A stretch of DNA of 64,000 nt from Siderastrea siderea. Taxonomy: Eukaryota; Cnidaria; Anthozoa; Scleractinia; Rhizangiidae. The stretch lies in assembly GCA_964030785.1 (NCBI GenBank), contig OZ034968.1, positions 72,225,927-72,289,926 on the forward strand, in the 5' to 3' direction. Every line of letters starts with the position of its first letter. The stretch's first letter is position 1. The notes beneath the pieces are model-generated. The model was given only the letters and a program-made list of their open reading frames with translations. It was not told the DNA's origin and searched no databases. The translations under genes were made by a program, and so were the position numbers. Shown piece by piece: positions 11,301-20,979 of the stretch.

Positions 11301-14300
11301 GTGCATTCACTCCATTCAGCAGGTTTCTCCTGATGCCTCAAAAAAAATTTGAACCTTGAAAACATGATCAAGAGTATCAGGCTTTTGGGGGAAGGATAAA
11401 GGGGAACATGGCATACATAATAATATTATATTAAAGCTGATGGATGGCTTAGGGAAGAAGCGACAGCAGGTACAATCAGGGAGGGGAAAAGTAGATCAGA
11501 AAATAAATAGAGGCCTATAATTGAGGTAAATATTTTTTGTAGCACCCATATTAATTTTTCTTAATTTCTGTAAGGCGAAAAGGAAATGTCTACATCAATT
11601 GAATTTTTTTAAAATAATATTTTTTTCTGAAGCATCTCAGCGGTCCGGAATCCTAAATCCTTGAATCTGATTGGCTAATAACGCGCACTCCAGTGGTCCA
11701 GATTTTCCCATCCGGATCCCGCGTACAGACCGCTCTAATCCGCGGGAAAACTTGAAGTGAAATCATTTTACTCCAGCACAGCGAAACGTTGGATTTTTCT
11801 TCTTAAAAATGGAACTTTTCCCTCACTAACCGTTGTAGAGTGAAAGGAAACATCAGCAATGGAATAAAAGGCCTGGTTATTCTCCAAAAAAGGCGAGTAT
11901 TCCTGTGGTTTTGTTGAGAAAATTTTGCTGGCTTGCTTTTTTCGAGTTGTAGTTTTCTTATTGACATGCCATTTGATTTAACAAGTTAGTCTTTTGACCT
12001 CCGTTTCTTGTTTAAAATTTCGTTGTTTTCCTTGGAGATCTCTTTTCTAATCTTATCCCATTTAGCTTCATTCAAGACAATATATGATTATTATGCATGG
12101 TTCAATTCTACCTCTTACCATCCACCCCCTGGGCATAACCCCGGGGATTTGCAATTTTCTTCTTACTTGGCGGTTTAATTTATTCCCCGCCCCTGGGCAC
12201 AAAGAAAGAGACAATTCCCCACCCCCGGAACTCCTCGTTGACCTCAAATACGTTGTTTTGTGTACAAAATATAGATGACGACATTGATTTCCATACTTTT
12301 GACAAGAACTCAAGCGCTTTCCTAGAGTTTATTGAGCGATGGATACTACATGTATAAATAAATATAATAAAAACATTAACACTATTTTTGAAAAAGAAAA
12401 CTCTAACCGCACTTCCTCGAAAGAAACAAGCTTACGACCAGCGGACAGAACAGTATTACTACAGAACAGTCAAAAAAGGGAAAGCACAAACTGAGTTTTC
12501 TATCAAATTATAACGCTTTAAAGTGCTTCTGAGCCAAACGAATATAATTAGATAATATTCTATTATGTGGCTCTTTACAGTTTAAATCAACTGCCAGTTT
12601 TATACAATGAGAGGACTGACCAAAATATATCACTCTTTAAGCTTATACAGGTTTCTTTGTTTGTGACAAACGTCATCCATTCGTGTACGCACCAAACGCA
12701 CAATCGTTTAACAATTTCTAATAAACATACTTTCGAATACAAATTTTAATTTGGGAGATTATTCTTCTCTAACCAGTCTGCTGCAAATTCTAAAGATTTT
12801 CCCTTCAAATACCTTATTGGTACTTAATTTCGCGGGTCTTTAATTTCGCGTTTTTCGCGATTGTAAAAAAAAAACGCGAAATTAAAGACCCGCGGATAAA
12901 AATCCTTGCCCTTCGAAACTACTTGTTTTTGCCCTTTTTTCATATTTTCCTATTGAAACTGTGAAAATAAAACCCCGCAAAAATTATGCTGTCTCGCCAA
13001 AATCGCGAAATTAAGCACCAATAAGGTAGCTAGGCAGTCTTCTCCACGCAGTCCGGAGCTATCGTGTCAACGGAGAAGTAGTTCACGAGAACAATGAGAA
13101 GTTATTTTCGATTTGCCCCGCCACCCATCCCCGGGACAAAACCGCTTCAAACTATTCCCCACCCCTGGGCCTGAAGGACTGAATTTGTCCTGGGGGTTGC
13201 CCAGGGAGGGGATGGTAATAGGTAAAATTGAACCATGCATTAATGATTGTTAGCTAAAATAGTCAAACAAAAAACCTCGCTCACTTCGCTGTTTCTTCGA
13301 CAAGAACTGCTGCATGTCAACAGTTTTTACAGTCGATTTGCGAAACTCTTGACCAAGAACGAACAAAAATGTTTAAAATACTAAGATATGCAGCAGAGTT
13401 CGCGGAGTGTATGCCTTAGTTTTCACTAAGTCTTACTTGTTAAATAAAGATGTTTCGGTACTGAAAACCAAATTTAAACGTGTGATTTCATTTTGAACAA
13501 GACAAAGCTTATTTCTTTATTCTTGCTATGAGACGTTGGGGTTTGTTCCAGTAACGCTTATTGTTTTATGATATAATTATTTTCAGTTCTGTTTTAGTGT
13601 TAGTCTATCCTTTATCCCTACGGTTTGCTAGCGGCTCTTTCTCAGAAGCTTAATAATTTTAACTAACTTTGAGTGTAGGAACTAGTGCACGTGGAAGGAT
13701 TGTTTACAAACAGTTCTCACACCAATTCGCCTCATTCCACCTCCAAAATTGCAGAAAAAATAAACACGTTATTCACCGGCCTAGGTCGGTCCGTACAGGG
13801 AAAAACTGTGCCCTCGGTCTTGAGTACAGCCCGAGGCCTGCGGCCTCAAGACCTCGGGCACAGTTTTTCCCTATACAGGCCTCCCGGCTGGTGAATAACA
13901 TATATTTATAAAATGAATATTTTACCTGCTTTTGCAGTAGCTTTTCCTACCACAAAAATTGCCTTTTCCTGCCATGATTTTGCAATCTTAGTTATCCAAG
14001 CTAAGGATACAAGATAATCATCAATCTAAAAAAATAATAACGTAAGCATCTATATCTAACATATTTCCTATTCATTAATTAATATAATGTTGCTGACTGA
14101 TTGGCTCAGTTGATAGCACATCAACCTGCAGAGCAGGAGTTCATGGGTGTGAATCCCAGCTGGAACAACACTCAACCAGGCAGGGTTTTAAAAGAACTAA
14201 GGACAACTGTATCTTCTTTTGTTTGGAAATCCACAAATGGCTAGACTTTATCTTCGCTTGGTAACCACATAGAAACGGCCTACAGATCCTGTCTCAAATT

Positions 14301-16480
14301 TAGAGACAAAAACTGATGCGGACGTATTATAAACGAAACCTGGCTATGATCACTCTCTATCTAGCACTGCCCTGTCATGCAGCCACCCTATGCTGCGTAT
14401 ACGTAGCGTGACAGCATGACCCAGGGTGCATTCCATGTACGTCCCACGTCGAAGATACGCCAAGAGTTTCAAAGCTGTACACCATGCGCCAACAACCGCC
14501 GAGGCGCCAACGTCAGAAAAATGCTGCACCAACCTTGTCCCCAGTCCCCAAGCTAGGTTCTCTCCTCTTTCCCCCTCGAATCCGAAAGAGAGGCGAAGTA
14601 ACGAGGACAAGAGACTTGATGGACTAAAAACTTATGGTTCAGTTTAATGTTAATGTTTATAATTACTAGTATTGATGGCTACACGCCAACGTACAATAGC
14701 GTTGAAGTGCACCTAACTCCAAAATATTTTTTACGCTAATATAAATCTTTGCACCTATTTTAAAAACATTTTGCCATTATTTGCAGTTTTTGACTTTTTT
14801 GTGGGCTTCAAAACTTACGACAAACTAAGCACCATTTGTCGCACGACCAAGTTAGAAGGGGCATGGGTCCATTCTTGATTTGACATCACAAACTGCTTTG
14901 CATGCATGTTTACAAAGACTTAAGGAGAGGCAAATCAGTTTGTGATGTCAAATCCAGAATATACCCATGCCCTCACTAGCTCGGTCATGTACCAGATGAT
15001 GGCTAGATTTCGTAACTTTTACAGACTATAAAAAGTCAAGACTGAGGGGGATTTCATAAAAAAAGGCGTAATGCTTTTCGAACAGGTGCAAAGAGTTATT
15101 TTAGCAAAAAAAATATTTTGGGGTTAGGTGCACTTTAATGAGGGAAGCTTACACCCTCCTACGCCGCGCTGGCTCGGTGTTACGCCGCTTTACGTCAAAG
15201 ACCACGGAAACCCACGTTGAAGATCTTCCGGGAAAGCTACACAATATGTACCCTGCAAGCAGAGGTTTCTTGGTCGCCCTATGGTCCGGCGGGCGAATAA
15301 GTAACCTCTGCGCAAAACCGTCCGATTTCCTGTTGTGCATGCGCAAAATTCGTCATACGTGTCGTCACTTACCTCTTGCACGTGCGCTCATACGTCAGCT
15401 TAAACAAAACTTGTGAACTCAATGAAATCATTACTTGCACCCGCTTTATTTGAGCGTTACTTTCAACTCTGGGTAAACATCAGTAACATGGAGTTTTGAC
15501 AATTGCTGCCTTGTCTTTCTGCGGATTTTCTGAGCTAGGAGAAATGACAAAAGAATTTTGTAACAAAAAAGCAAACCTGTCGTGTACAACAAGTTTGCAG
15601 GCGTATCACAGCGTGCGCACTTTTTGACAGCATTCACAGCATCCGTCAGCTTCAACACCAATTGAGCGCTGGTTAGAAACAAGTATTTTTAATTAATTCG
15701 TCCAAAATCCTGGACGGTGGCAGATCAAAGAATCGGACGGTTTTGCGCAGAGGTTACTTATTCGCCCGCTGGAACATAGGGCGACCAAGAAACCTCTGCT
15801 TGTAGGGTACACAATATGCAGCCTGGAGCATGACACCTGAATGCCAGAAGAGGACAGGCTCATGGCTGAAATGGAAGAATCTTCCAAAATGGGGTTGCTG
15901 TGTGACAGACACCACAAAATGTACAACAGCCAGTAGCCAAATAGGAAGTTATTCGAGTGATGAAGAAATTGAAAAGAACAACGGGAAGAGAACAACCTGC
16001 ACTGACCTTCTTGTGACATTAAATGAGTCACACAGTATTCTATGGCTTCAACCGCACGCTGACTTGTAAGAACCATACCTGACAATTCATAAACACCATG
16101 CTACTTTGGGAAATTAAATTTAATGTTTATTAAGTCAAAATACACAAGGCTGAAAGATATTCGCTACCTCCATATCTGCGTGGTTCCTCGAGTTTTTGGG
16201 TGAGTTCCTGTTGGTTTTCAAACTTGAATGAAAGGACTGGAATGGAGAATGGCTTAAAGCCATTATCCCATAAAACCTGATAAAAGAAAAAGCTTGACCT
16301 TAGTCGTAGAGGCTGGTTAATCTTAAAGGTGGTTTAATTTTTAAATTCTTATTCTTTTAAAATTGTTGTCTAGAAGCAGCATTGATTTTAGAGGAACTTC
16401 TTACGCTTGCACTGTACCTTGTGATATTCATCTTCATCGGGCGCAGTAGTGGGAGATCGAAATAGAACAACTGCTGCCAT
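7140..16480 (-). CDS. UROS: Uroporphyrinogen-III synthase (partial exon set)
   Basis: UROS cyclises hydroxymethylbilane to uroporphyrinogen III in haem synthesis. Minus-strand exons: 16418-16480 (start, 21 codons, MAAVVLFRSP...), 16168-16276 (FSIPVLSFKFEN), 16007-16078 (GMVLTSQRAVEAIEYCV, equivalent of the GLIFTSPRAVEA block), 13926-14000 (KAIFVVGKATAKA), 10905/10907-10982 (KLGLESSGHDAGSADAL) and 7140-7225 (GIALDDVQVYNT). All have AG/GT borders, and the phases of the first five agree (0, 1, 1, 1). The block between exons 5 and 7140-7225 (a LFPCGNLKRE-like motif in the human protein) is not found. A 24-bp candidate at 10434-10457 (DFVLFSSG, donor GTAAGT) is only a guess. Exons after 7140 are also missing from view. 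Introns are packed with inverted-repeat transposons. The gene shares a 222-bp start region with the deaminase gene. Family certain; the model is incomplete. Confidence 0.85.
7534..7582. repeat. Short hairpin
   Basis: ACCTTTATGGGC(A)TTTAAAACGG pairs with CCGTTTTAAA(G)CCCATAAAGGT around a TGAG loop, a stem of about 22 bp. It is probably the remains of a small inverted-repeat element inside UROS intron sequence. Confidence 0.75.
7621..8004 (+). CDS. ORF resembling Crypton/QRICH1-ZMYM-type domain
   Basis: This 127-codon plus-strand ORF probably really begins at the internal Met at 7741 (MAGWFRYPKSKEEE). Its second half, ATQYNTKWGRKVFEEWQ then LTVSLEHVGKYAKLLGEQVR, resembles the N-terminal part of the tyrosine-recombinase-like proteins derived from Cryptons (K.A...T.W....F..W......L.....L...L..F..E.R). 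There is no catalytic core; the ORF ends in a stop right after that block. It sits opposite to UROS in one of its introns, as an inserted mobile-element remnant would. An intact small domesticated protein or the first exon of a longer one is possible. The family call is tentative. Confidence 0.4.
   Translation: MTIDCVCHVNDMGMELSHRSLEIFSIEFSNSFSYSFCSRNMAGWFRYPKSKEEETSLVLEATPKATQYNTKWGRKVFEEWQQRQQNTCAMLEVVGVADLKCKDVQDLTVSLEHVGKYAKLLGEQVRL
8805..10310. mobile_element. 1.5-kb DNA transposon with terminal inverted repeats
   Basis: The left end reads TAATGCACTAGTCAGTTGAA followed by ACCCCCACCCC and GGGACAGAT. The right end is its inverse (ATCTGTCCC ... TTCAATTGACTAGTGCATTA). A TA dinucleotide on both outer edges could be the target duplication. 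The inside carries minus-strand coding-like sequence at 9902-10189 (95 codons, not recognised) and a plus ORF at 9423-9698, neither resembling a known transposase to me. It lies in a UROS intron and is itself interrupted by the element at 8854-9048. Confidence 0.75.
8854..9048. mobile_element. 195-bp foldback MITE with exact 9-bp target duplication
   Basis: The two arms, TAGACTGTGAGTAGTCTC... and its inverse ending CAGTCTA, are almost fully complementary (about 85 bp each). The direct repeat GGGACAGAT lies immediately outside at 8845-8853 and 9049-9057. The undisturbed right terminal repeat of the host element carries this word only once, proving insertion into it. A 9-bp duplication with long terminal repeats fits Mutator-like (MULE) elements. 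Confidence 0.9.
10513..10537. repeat. (CT)n microsatellite
   Basis: About 12 CT dinucleotides followed by AGATATATA. Confidence 0.9.
10890..11610. repeat. Segmental duplication source (UROS exon 5 region)
   Basis: This stretch, containing UROS exon 5 and part of the preceding intron, recurs at about 19110-19465 in the same orientation. Shared blocks include GTACAATCAGGGAGGGGAAA, AGTAGATCAGAAAA and GCGAAAAGGAAATGTCTACA. The copy lacks the middle part (about 11045-11370), including the 11059-11310 ORF. Confidence 0.8.
12094..13239. mobile_element. 1.15-kb element with inverted ends TGCATGGTTCAATT
   Basis: The left end TGCATGGTTCAATTCTACC and right end GGTAAAATTGAACCATGCA are inverse copies, flanked by TTA on both sides (12091-12093 and 13240-13242). 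Subterminal CCCCTGGGCA/TGCCCAGGG motifs are also inverted. No transposase frame is visible, so it is non-autonomous. It contains the nested 215-bp element at 12812-13026. Confidence 0.75.
12812..13026. mobile_element. 215-bp MITE, TA target duplication
   Basis: The ends CCTTATTGGTACTTAATTTC and its inverse (GAAATTAAGCACCAATAAGG) are flanked by TA at 12810-12811 and 13027-13028, as for Tc1/mariner-type insertions. The inner part holds a second palindrome (CGCGGGTCTTTAATTTCGCG with its inverse). Confidence 0.85.
13768..13899. mobile_element. 132-bp foldback element
   Basis: GTTATTCACCGGCC...AGGGAAAAACTGTGCCC pairs with its inverse GGGCACAGTTTTTCCC...GGTGAATAAC around a short GC-rich centre. 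It lies just upstream, in gene orientation downstream, of UROS exon 4. Confidence 0.85.
14096..14166 (+). repeat. tRNA-derived SINE head
   Basis: TTGGCTCAGTTGATAGCACA resembles a polymerase III A box and GGGTGTGAATCCCAGC a B box, at tRNA-like spacing. The cloverleaf is imperfect, so this is a SINE relic and not a tRNA gene. Confidence 0.5.
14705..15135. mobile_element. 431-bp inverted-repeat element
   Basis: AAGTGCACCTAACTCCAAAA at the left pairs with TTTTGGGGTTAGGTGCACTT at the right. A second inner pair (CATCACAAACTG with TCAGTTTGTGATGTCAAATC) extends the fold. The flanks TTGA and TTAA hint at a TTAA target, but this is not exact. Confidence 0.8.
15249..15809. mobile_element. 561-bp MULE-like element, TIR TACCCTGCAAGCAG, 9-bp TSD
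   Basis: The roughly 80-bp ends are inverse copies (TACCCTGCAAGCAGAGGTTT ... GCGCAAAACCGTCCGATT). CACAATATG is repeated exactly at 15240-15248 and 15810-15818, a 9-bp target duplication. The element lies in UROS intron 3. The terminal word matches that of the larger element at 28718-29832. Confidence 0.9.
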
Positions 16481-16702
16481 TACGATATCTTTGGTAGGCT
16501 TGTGAATGACACTCTTTACATCCTGAAGTGTTCCACTTTGTTTTAAATTTATGTAAGCTCGAGGTGTCGTATTCTAACGAATTTTGCGAAGTATTTTGCT
16601 CCCAAACATGCAAACTGCGACCGCCATTTTGGTTTTCCGTTCGGGAGAGAGCGCGGGCTCTCTTCTCGTCACGTAATGCTTCCGCGTGACGATCAATGGA
16701 AG
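16481..16702. promoter_or_regulatory. Head-to-head promoter of UROS and the deaminase gene
   Basis: Only 222 bp separate the UROS start (16480, minus) from the deaminase start (16703, plus). The stretch holds GACCGCCATTTTGG (YY1-like) and two CRE/E-box-like words, CGTCACGTAA and CGTGACG. There is no TATA box. Regulation by these sites is inferred. Confidence 0.6.
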
Positions 16703-19104
16703 ATGGCTTCACACGTTCCTTCGCAAGAGGAAAAGGAAAAATTCATGGCTCGCGCAATCGAGCTCAGTGAGGAAGGAGCTTCCAAGGGATTCGGTGGTCC
16801 TTATGGAGCAGTGGTTGTTAAAGATGGGAAGATTATTGGTCAGTGCTAGTACACGGAACCCCCGTATAGACGTAGTCAACAAATCCAGTTGGCCCGTGTC
16901 GACCTCAACTCTCTTAGGTGTGAATTGCAGCCCTGGCTGAAACTTCAGCCCAGCTTTCTGAAGAAATTACTCTAACAAAAAGTTTGCAATCACATGAAGA
17001 AAGTTTCAGCGCGGTCTGAAATTAAACCCGGGCTAGACGGGGGGCATTCCATTTTATATCCACACCCCCCCTATGGAAGAGGTCAGTCAAAATTTACCCC
17101 TTAAGAAATCAAAGATCAAAAGTGCCGACACGAGCACCCCTTCAGAAATTGCCTAAATTCTCTTTTCCCCTCAGAAAAAAGCCAATTTTTTTGCGAACCT
17201 CTCGGAAATAGTCAAAAGATCAAAGGCACTGACGCAGCGACCCCCTCAGAAATGACGATCAAGGGCCCCTCAGAAAATCTCTTCCATCGGGGGGGTGTGG
17301 ATGTTAAATGGAATGGCCCCGGGTCTGACGTGTTGCTTGCGGGCGTCACGCACGAAACCAGAGTATTATGCTCAAAGTTCTGCTCGGAGAGTACTCCTAT
17401 AAAATCCTTAATTTAACTTTCTGCATTCTTGTTGCTGGAAAAATTAGCATACAGTTATCATGGCAATTCCTATTTTTTCAGAACTGCAGGAGTATTATGC
17501 CTGCATGATGCTCCAGATAGAGTATCATGCTCAAAACTATGCCATCATAATCCGTTAGACCCGAACCCGGGCTAAAAATTCCGGCCCGGTTTGAGCTAAC
17601 CGCGTTGGATTTTTCAGCTCAGCTAAATGGGCTGAAAAACACGAGGTCAAAGTAACGAGGCCTTCAAATACACCATGTTGACTAACAACCGACCAATACA
17701 ACAGTTAATAGTACAGGGCAGTTTAGGGATATTCCAGTCTGAATTATTTTCAATTGCGTTAATAACTGCGAGGATCTGCTTTACATTTAAATGCCATACA
17801 GTTGCCCGACAATCTGCCATACAGTTTCCCGACAATATGCCATTTTTTGACTCGTCACACAACACTGATCCTCCAACAGCATTGCATGATAACACAAAAA
17901 TGACTGCATAAGAGGCTATGACTGCACGCACGCTGGGGCATTAAAAATACACCCCAAGCAAAATTCCAATGGGACCGCCCCCCTGTGGGGAGGAATGAGT
18001 CTTGTCTACTGAGGAACAGCAAGATTTAGTAATATTCCAAGAGGGTAATGATCAGGATTTGTACCCTAATGTGGTACAGGAAAGAATGCTACTTTTTCAA
18101 GTGCCCCATATACACTTACTGGCACCACCCATCTATAGTACAGGGCAGTTTAGGGATAATCCAGTCTGAATTATTTTCAATTCATAAAATTTCTTGTTCA
18201 ATTTAGCTGAAGGCTGCAATCGAGTGTTTGAAGATTGTGACCCAAGTGCACATGGAGAAGTTGTAGCTATTAGAAATGCAGGAAAAGCCCTGAAAACCAA
18301 AGATCTGCAGGGATGTAGTCTGTACACAAACTTTGAGCCGTGCCCAATGTGTGCTGCAGTGATTTGGTGGAGCAGGTCTTGTTGTTATTTTTCTTTTTCT
18401 TTTTCTTTTTTTTTTCCTGTAAATATAAACATATTTATTCATGTCTTCATAGTCATGCATGCTTGCATCATGCACAGGGCTGGCTTAGGATACAAGCATG
18501 CAGTCTCCAATTTCTCTTCATGTTAGCTAAGAAAAACACGTGCAGGGCTAATAATAATAGAACTGTTGCCTGCCATACAGGAACTCTGTGGCACAGGCTA
18601 CCCAGCATGTGTTTAGTCATGTTCTTGTGTGAGTCACTTCTTAACTACCCCAAAAAGAGAACAGGAACCATTTAGTTAAGGGAAAGGTCTGAAAAAAAAA
18701 CTCATAAACCTGACAAGCCCAGTATTAGGCTTCTAAATGCCCTCTTTCATGTACCCTGCATGGAAAATCTCTGTTCCCTAATTGTCGTGATAATTTTGCA
18801 CAGCTCAAGCTCCACCACCTCAGTTAGTACAGTTAGCATTTGTCGGTCAAATTTTTGTGGGAAGGTTTTGGTTAATTGCCTGTCAAATGCTTTTTTTTTA
18901 ATCTGTAGACTGGATAGAGTGTATTATGCACAGCCTGTGGAAGGAAGCACTGACCACCATCAAGAAAACCAAGCAACAATCCTCAAATTTGTTAACACCC
19001 CAATAGACAATCGCTCAATTCCAGGTGAACAGGTCAAAAGCAAGGCAAAGGAGGCATTGAGTGTCATTGAAAAATACTTAAATGAGGAGACAAGGAAAGT
19101 GTGA
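16703..19104 (+). CDS. CDA-fold guanine/guanosine deaminase-like protein
   Basis: Exons 16703-16838, 18207-18375 and 18909-19104 splice in phase (1, 2) into 166 residues. The family hydrolytically deaminates guanine (bacterial GuaD) or guanosine (plant GSDA). Seen: GFGGPYGAVVVKDGKII near residues 29-45, the zinc/proton-shuttle region SAHGEVVAIRNAGKAL near 59-74, EPCPMCAAVIWW near 91-102 with the two zinc cysteines, and a GuaD-like tail (VNTPIDNRSIPG). The usual H-A-E is H-G-E, but histidine and glutamate are kept. Length fits GuaD (about 156-185). The start at 16703 gives the alignment with GuaD; the earlier ATG at 16696 is out of frame. The typical animal guanine deaminase is an unrelated amidohydrolase, so this is a second type. 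Substrate is inferred; another CDA-fold deaminase is possible. Confidence 0.85.
17042..17320. mobile_element. ~280-bp MITE, ends GGGCCATTCCATTT (copy A)
   Basis: The ends, (G)GGCATTCCATTTTATATCCA and its inverse TGGATGTTAAATGGAATGGCCC, bracket several degenerate CCCCTCAGAAA and GATCAAA(A/G)G repeats. The same element lies in opposite orientation at 36907-37188. Confidence 0.85.
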
Positions 19105-19109
19105 AAAGT

Positions 19110-19465
19110 GTGGATGATTGGTACCAAAGCATCTGCACTTCCAGCATCATGTCCAGAACTTTCTAGTCCCAGCTTTGCTTTGGCCAAAAGAAATTTGTTA
19201 CGCAAATAGTATTTAATGAAATAAAATAAGCTTGTTAAAAAGTTAGTTCAGTGCTCCCAGCCACAAGGCTTTTTGGGAAAGGATAAAGGAGGACAATGGT
19301 ATTCATAATTATATTGCAGCTGATGGCCATTGGCTTAGGGAAAGAGCATCAGGTACAATCAGGGAGGGGAAAAGTAGATCAGAAAAAAATAGGAGAAGGC
19401 AGGTATTTTTTGATATTAATTTTCTTAATTTCTATCAGGCGAAAAGGAAATGTCTACATCAATAT
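19110..19465 (-). pseudogene. Dead copy of UROS exon 5 region
   Basis: The minus frame near 19127-19195 still reads KLGLESSGHDAGSADAL, nearly identical to UROS exon 5. The acceptor has changed from ...TTTTAG/CC to ...TTTTGG/CC, and the donor side differs. No other UROS exon lies nearby. It arrived as part of a duplication that also copied intron sequence. Confidence 0.8.
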
Positions 19466-19657
19466 TTGCATATTTTTTATAAACATTCACCCTACGTGGA
19501 AAGTCTCTGTTCCCTAATTGTCATGATCATTTTACGCAGCTCAAGTTCCACCACCTTAAATTAGTTTACAATAGTACAGTTAGTATTGTTCAGTCAAATT
19601 TTTGTGGGAAGGTTTTGGTTAATTGCCCGTCAAATTTTTTTTTTTTTAAATCTGTAG

Positions 19658-19850
19658 ACTGGATAGAGTGTATTATGCACATCCTGTGGAAGGAAGCACT
19701 GACCACCTTAAAGAAAACCAAGCAACAATCCTCAAATTTGTTAACACCCCAATAGACAAGCGTTCAATCCCAGGTGAACAGGTCAAAAGCAAGGCAAAGG
19801 AGGCATTGAGTGTCATTGAAAAATACTTAAATGAGTCCTTGAGACAATAA
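19658..19850 (+). CDS. Duplicated terminal exon of the deaminase gene
   Basis: This is a near-identical copy of exon 18909-19104, with the same acceptor (TCTGTAG/A), same phase, same open frame and its own stop, but a different C-terminus (LNESLRQ instead of LNEETRKV) and few substitutions (Q to H, HQ to LK, N to K). A poly(A) signal AATAAA follows at 19997. Spliced to exon 2 it would give a 165-residue isoform. Because the frame is intact, it is likely a usable alternative last exon. Confidence 0.7.
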
Positions 19851-20387
19851 GAAAGTGTGAAGGCATCAATGATTCTCTAAGTCAGAGAAGTTCTAAGAAA
19901 ACATGACAGTTTTTAGTGTCAATGAAGTTTCTTTTTTAAAAGGAAAGCAAAACCATGTATAATGACTGTTATTTATGGAGACATGATTAGTATGAGAATA
20001 AATTGAAGGAACATGTGTGGTCTTTCTGTGACACTCCGTTTTTGCTGCTGTTCACATCAAAAGCTCATTTTGTGGTAAGCCTCTCTTCAAATGCAGTGCA
20101 TTGCAGCCTATTAAGTCAAATTGCACAGTTATTCACTTATTACCACATCAATTTATTTCACTATCAATTTTATGTTTTGTTTTATTTTTGTTTATTTTAT
20201 TTGAATTTATGAACTTATATGAAAGAAATCTGAAGGTAACAAATCGAACAAAAGTGAAGGAAATTTGTTCCCAGCATTTGTCAACTTTTCACCAACACAC
20301 TCCTCAGACATATCACATCACGAAACTATTTCAGACAACTTTAAAACCTTTTAGCAGAAATGGTAATTTGCCAAGGGTTGTGCTTTC

Positions 20388-20671
20388 AACTTTAAAGAGG
20401 CAAGGCTGGTCGAACAGCTGGTATTTTCATAGGACTGCCCAATATTTTGGTTAGACAAAACTAACCTTCATCAGGGCTAGAGAAGCTAATTGAAAATTAA
20501 TATTTGAAACAAGGATAAGAGAAAATGATGATACATAATAGGTTAAAAAGGTTCCATTTTCAATTAGCTTTTACAGCCTCTGGCGAAGGTTAGTTTTATC
20601 TAACCAAAATACGTACTGAGCAATCCTATTGAAATACTAGCTGTTCGATCAGCCTTGCCTCGTGAAAGTTG
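20388..20671. mobile_element. 284-bp foldback element
   Basis: The arms CAACTTTAAAGAGGCAAGGC... and the inverse ...GCCTTGCCTCGTGAAAGTTG share about 110 bp with moderate divergence, including GGTTAGA(C/T)AAAACTAACCTT. It lies between the deaminase and drebrin-like genes. Confidence 0.85.
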
Positions 20672-20957
20672 TTTTGTTTAGTCCATTGCTGATCCTGATC
20701 CTTTTTGTACAAGTGGTCCTTGCCTAGTTTACAGAAGTTGTGTTTTCTCTTGGACAAGGTTCACTACTTCAAGCTAAAAAAGTCCGGAATTAAAACGAAA
20801 ACACTTCGTTTTGTGTTTAGCGTTGTAGTCAAAGATGCACAGGCTAAGATGCAAACTACATATGTATAGCCGACGCTTTTTCTACCCAAAACCACCTTGC
20901 CACGCCCTCGGTTGACTCTCTATCCCAGATCTCTCGACCGGAAACGACGTCCATGCG

Positions 20958-20967
20958 GTCACGTGAC
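20958..20967. promoter_or_regulatory. Palindromic E-box GTCACGTGAC
   Basis: A perfect 10-bp palindrome 12 bp before the drebrin-like start codon, matching the USF/TFEB-type E-box. CAAAATGGCGAT at the start codon is YY1-like. Function is inferred from motif only. Confidence 0.5.
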
Positions 20968-20979
20968 GAGACAACCAAA

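Noticed and set aside
18340..18675. 111-codon ORF with a Phe run
   Set aside because: Runs from deaminase exon 2 into the intron through a T-rich tract.
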